The notes below the pieces were generated by a model that was not told the origin of the DNA, ran no database searches, and saw nothing but the letters and a program-made list of their open reading frames with translations. Below are positions 60,364 through 64,000 of a stretch of 64,000 nucleotides of DNA, in pieces. How positions within the stretch are numbered: position 1 is the stretch's first letter; every line of letters begins with the position of its first letter. The position numbers were made by a program, and so were the translations under genes. The stretch covers positions 1 through 64,000 of the forward strand of contig MU623453.1 in assembly GCA_025201765.1 (NCBI GenBank), in the 5' to 3' direction. This DNA comes from Daldinia sp. FL1419 (Eukaryota; Ascomycota; Sordariomycetes; Xylariales; Hypoxylaceae).

Positions 60364-60579
60364 TGATAGTTATATACTACCAGGCATTATAGACCCCTGT
60401 AATAAATAAAAGAAGTATTATATAATTAATATATTATATATATAAGGATTCTAAACCCATTAAATTCAGAGTAGATAGCTCTTTTCCTCAGGATTTATAA
60501 ATATACAAATCTCACTGTATTATTTTACTTATTATTTGCTTTCGCTGTTATTTCTCTTATACATACATTTAGCCCAACA
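60364..60579 (+). repeat. 3' long terminal repeat
   Basis: 216 bp, starts TG and ends CCCAACA. It keeps more C and G near its 3' end than the 5' copy. Confidence 0.88.
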
Positions 60580-60584
60580 AAGTT
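60580..60584. repeat. Target site duplication, right copy (AAGTT)
   Basis: Identical to 54358-54362. A 5-bp duplication is standard for Copia-type integrases. Confidence 0.85.
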
Positions 60585-61790
60585 ATTTAAATATTATTTT
60601 TTATATAGCTTCTTACAATAATTTATAACTTTATTTCTAGTTAAATATTTTATCCATTTTATCTTTTAAGCGCTAATAATTATTTCTATTACTTAGCCTT
60701 TTATATGATTATTTAAATATTTTTTTTAGGATATAATTACTTTGTATTTAAGTAATTATTAAAGTTCTTATTTAATATATAGGTCTTAAGAGTTAATTCT
60801 TGTTTGATTAGGTTAATTTCTTTAACTCCCACTTTTCATATAGCTTTTTACGATAATTTATAATTTCTTTCTCTTATTAAATATATATTTATTTTATTTA
60901 TTGAATGGTAGTTACTATTGCTAGTAGTTATTTTTATTAATTTTTTTATTTGATTATTTAAATATGTACCCTTTTTAGGATATAATTATTTTATATTTAG
61001 TTATTAGAATTTCTGTTTAATATATTAAATTGGAATAATGTAATTATATAATTAAAGTTATTTTATAAAACCTTATTAATTTTTATGGAATAATTTTTCT
61101 AAAATTTTTACAAACTTTTTCTGGATATGAATAGGTTTTCAAGAATTAATTCTTATCTAATTAGATTAAATTTCATAGAATTACCACTTTCTCTTATAAC
61201 CTTTACGATAGTTTATAAATTTGTTATTTTGTTAAATATATTGTTTTTTTTATTTTTTAAATGCGCGATTATTGTTGGCAGTTATTTTTAATAGTTCTTT
61301 TATTTAATTATTTTAATACTTTCTTTAGGATATAGTTATTTTGTATTTTTTATTTCATTTATATTTATTAATTTATTATGGGGTAGCTAAAGTGCAGGGC
61401 ACCTCCTACAAGAGCAATTAAAACTCCTGTTTAAGTATTAACCTTAACTTAAAGTTCTTATTTAATATATAAACCTCTAAATATTAATTTTTATTTGATT
61501 AGGTTAAGTTTTTAAGTATTATTAATTTATTTAATTTTTTTTATAATTTCTTACAATAATTTATAGCTTTATTTCCAATTAAATATATTATCCATTCTAT
61601 CTTTTAAATACTAATAATCACCTTTATTAATTAACCTTTTATTTGATTATTTTAATACCTACTTTCTTCAAAATATAATAACCTTACATCTAACTATTAT
61701 AATTCCTATTTAATTAAAGTTTTTATTTAATACCCTAATTAAACAATTTCTAAAAAATATATATTTTTTCAAAATCCTCAAAGTAGGAAC
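60585..61790. repeat. Degenerate AT-rich tandem array, right part
   Basis: The same motif recurs at about 60640, 60876, 61231 and 61578. With the retrotransposon removed, the step from the last left copy to the first right copy is about 278 bp, in line with the array. The last two steps are about 350 bp because they include the extra ATAATGTAATTATATAATT module, present near 61032. Confidence 0.68.
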
Positions 61791-62446
61791 TCCCTTAGGT
61801 CAACCACCAACCCATTAAATATCTAGATACACCTAATAAAAATGCTCTATTACATATACGGATAACCTTCCTCTTTAAGAATCGATCAAGGCTAGCACAA
61901 TATCCCTCCTAAAATCGGGCATTTACCTTGGACTCCACACTAAGTCTTTATCAAATGGTCGTGCGTCAGCTATGGCTCAGCTACACTGCTACATACTACT
62001 ACTATGTACCTAGGTACCTTTACTAGGTAACGGCAACACCGTATTGCAAAGCATGAAAGATAGACTTGGAACCTAGGCACATATAGGTAGGTAGGTACAG
62101 GTAGGTACCTACCTATATATACGTCTGATGCATTTCGATAATGTAGGTATCATTCATTTATCGCTAGGAATCGCTAGAGATCATGTTTCCGTAACCGATC
62201 CCTTTATTTATCCCCATGTAGCTAGGCAGGATTACCGCCGACTCTGTTTAATCCCTAATATTGGTTTACAGTTTCCAAACACCTGCCCTCGACCTCTTCC
62301 TCCATCCGCGCTATTGTAGTGGTATAACACATTTAGGCCCCTTTATGCCTCCGAAAGCCACCGCATCTATTGGGTATGAGCCAAGAGACAATCTCCCCCT
62401 ATAATTAACTTCCTGGGGCTCCAATGTAATCGTAACCAAATGGGTA
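61791..62446. other. Intergenic region with GGTA motifs
   Basis: Composition returns to normal at about 61.8 kb. A dense group of CCTAGGTACC and GGTAGGTAGGTAC motifs lies at 62007-62118. No gene is recognised. Confidence 0.55.
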
Positions 62447-64000
62447 TCACGTAACAACTGCGGTGGCACTAGCACCAACAGCCCCTTCACTCCCGGATAT
62501 GCTTTGTTGTGCTGCTTCCAAGAAGCCGGGCCGCCATCTTTGGAGATATTTGGCGGCTATGGGTCTTGTGTCCTCATACTCCGTCCAAATGTCCTGAATA
62601 GCATCTAATGCGAGATCTCTAATGGGTGGGCGCATCATCACTAGGTAGTACAAGGTCGTCAGAGCAAGGTTGACTAAGCTTGGATCTCGACATAATGTTC
62701 TAACTCGTGAAAAGATGGCCTGGTTGAGTTCTGGTAGTTCACTTAGGAACCGTGTGAGGACCTTATCTTGAGAATGGAGATAGGGAATGAATCCGTCCAA
62801 AAGACGTAGTGTCCACTTCTCATAGTGAAGGGGAATGTCGCGGGGGACGGGCGAGGATGACGCGGATTGCTTTTGAACCTTATCATTATACCACTCCTCG
62901 CTTAACCAAGATACGGCCACCTCGATTCGCTTTCGGAAATCTTCGAGGACATAATTAAAAAGCTGTTCACGAATAATATCACTTAAACGTGTAGACGAAA
63001 GGGTTGAGAGAGCTCCTTGGATATCCTCATCTTCTTCTGAGATATCGAGTCCCGCATTGGCCCGAGTCGCCAGACGAGTTATTACAGTGATCCACGAGTC
63101 TCGATCATATGAACTGGCTGCAAGTCTGTTGATACCAGCCTTGGCCTTCTTGGTGGCAGGGTCCTCTAGAGTTCTCATCGTACCAAACACCCTTGTGACT
63201 GAACCCTGTCCCACCTTGGTGGCTTGGACTGGATTTAACGTCGGTGGCGGCGGTAGCTGGAAATTAGGCAGTGTAAGGCCGCCTAGCGTCGGCTTCTCTA
63301 GTTCATGGCGCTCATCCACGGGCGAGGAATCGAGCTTGTTAAGAATCTGTTCGGTGTCCTCCGCTGTAGAGAAATCGGGCTCGTAGTCGTCCTCATCTTC
63401 CTCCACATCGAGTGGTGTAGTCTCAGGGTTTACTGGCTGTTGCTGAACTTCATATAATGTTGTCAGGCGGTCTCGTACACCCTGCGTATCCGTAAGCTAT
63501 AATTATTTATAATAAAGGAGTGCGACGCTTAACATACCTGGATAGCACGGTCCAGGAGCTGGGGGTCTATACGAGCGATAGTGGTAACACTTATTTTGGC
63601 GGCTATGGGTGCTGGGACATTATTGCTAACGTCGAAGTGCTTCAGCCCATCATTATTAGTAAATGTGAAAACTTCTGCAAGAGTATGGGGGCCTGGCTTT
63701 AAGGGGGTGATTTCGAGTTGCGGATGAGGTGACACAGCTCCTGTTCGTTGGCGTTTGGCCTCTACCCCGTTTGCTTGCTCTGCCAACGCTCTTTTACGGC
63801 CACCTTCATCAAATATTTCGGCTCGCGAGCGCATAAGACGTTCGATATATTGTTGCATACGACCGACTAGCGGGTTCTGCGGGTGTCTAAAGCGGTGTTA
63901 GTGATGTATAGGTAGATACTACGAGTCCTGAAATCCTACCGTTTGGACAGATGTAAGAGTAACATGCGTGTTGTCTTTTCCATCGACTTGACAAGAACCT
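62447..64000 (-). CDS. PTA1: Pta1/symplekin, mRNA 3'-end processing (partial)
   Basis: The 3' part of a gene that runs off the window edge. Minus-strand exons seen are 63940 to beyond 64000, 63538-63886 and 62447-63496, 486 codons in total. Pta1 is the scaffold of the cleavage and polyadenylation factor and works in pre-mRNA 3'-end formation and snoRNA termination. The visible part begins in the HEAT-repeat N-terminal domain (MLLLHLSKR|HPQNPLVGRMQQYIERL). It continues through a disordered acidic segment and ends in a helical C-terminal region (YHEKWTLRLLD-like, then LALTTLYYLVMMRPPIRDLALDAI). The introns are 53 and 41 nt. The assignment rests on the symplekin/Pta1 N-terminal pattern and is fairly secure. 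Confidence 0.82.

Larger units (their letters stand above)
54363..60579 (+). mobile_element. Ty1/Copia-type LTR retrotransposon, degraded (RIP-like)
   Basis: An element of 6,217 bp bounded by 216-bp direct repeats and a 5-bp target duplication. Plus-strand remnants occur in order. They are a zinc-knuckle-like segment at about 56850-56905, an integrase core at about 57890-58010, reverse transcriptase at about 59160-59420, and RNase H at about 59740-60290. Integrase upstream of reverse transcriptase is the Ty1/Copia order. Stops and frame changes are everywhere, and amino-acid changes at recognisable positions are those expected from C-to-T and G-to-A. A purine-rich stretch lies just before the 3' LTR. 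No open frame longer than 60 codons remains, so it is not active. Confidence 0.88.

Noticed and set aside
53230..61790. CRISPR-like or origin-like array in the AT-rich block
   Set aside because: The repeats are long, degenerate and separated by related sequence, not by unique spacers, and the organism is a eukaryote.

Overview
The window is nuclear DNA of a filamentous ascomycete, probably a Sordariomycete. Genes are broken by short GT-AG introns, mostly 40-145 nt, with CTAAC/CTGAC-type branch sites. Housekeeping genes lie alone on both strands. One AT-rich block carries a transposon whose damage looks like repeat-induced point mutation (RIP). A tetranucleotide family (GGTA/CCTA, often as CCTAGGTA or GGTACCTA) is scattered through most intergenic gaps. 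The order Xylariales is a guess from that style only.

Left part (1.8-19.3 kb), core genes: BCP1/BCCIP and chorismate mutase ARO7 (convergent), the mitochondrial fission WD40 protein Mdv1, an aldo/keto reductase, an unknown disordered protein, the checkpoint WD40 protein BUB3, GPN2 GTPase and RNase P subunit POP5 (stop codons 7 bp apart), and the fused gephyrin-type molybdenum cofactor protein. An intron-containing tRNA-Ala(AGC) follows at 19.57 kb.

Middle part (20.1-33.1 kb), more accessory: an MFS transporter, a protein kinase fused to a von Willebrand A-like domain, a CorA-like two-helix membrane protein gene with an in-frame stop, about 3.1 kb without recognisable genes, and a small secreted protein.

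Right part (33.5-52.8 kb), core genes again: ESF1, an 11-exon phospholipase D, an Eps1-like membrane disulfide isomerase, tyrosyl-DNA phosphodiesterase TDP1, acyl-CoA-binding protein, an AIF/AMID-type oxidoreductase, and END3. From about 53.2 to 61.8 kb the sequence becomes extremely AT-rich. A degenerate tandem array there was split by a Ty1/Copia-type LTR retrotransposon (54363-60579) that still has 216-bp LTRs and a perfect 5-bp target duplication. The 3' part of a Pta1/symplekin gene fills the right edge.

The core genes span unrelated cell functions (ribosome biogenesis, RNA processing, mitosis, endocytosis, cofactor synthesis, DNA repair) and do not form a pathway cluster. The parts most worth a second look are the kinase-vWA gene with its CorA-like neighbour, the tRNA with a trailing extra T-arm, and the nested repeat block. 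Gene models were spliced by eye: reading frames close across every junction, but no transcript data were available.
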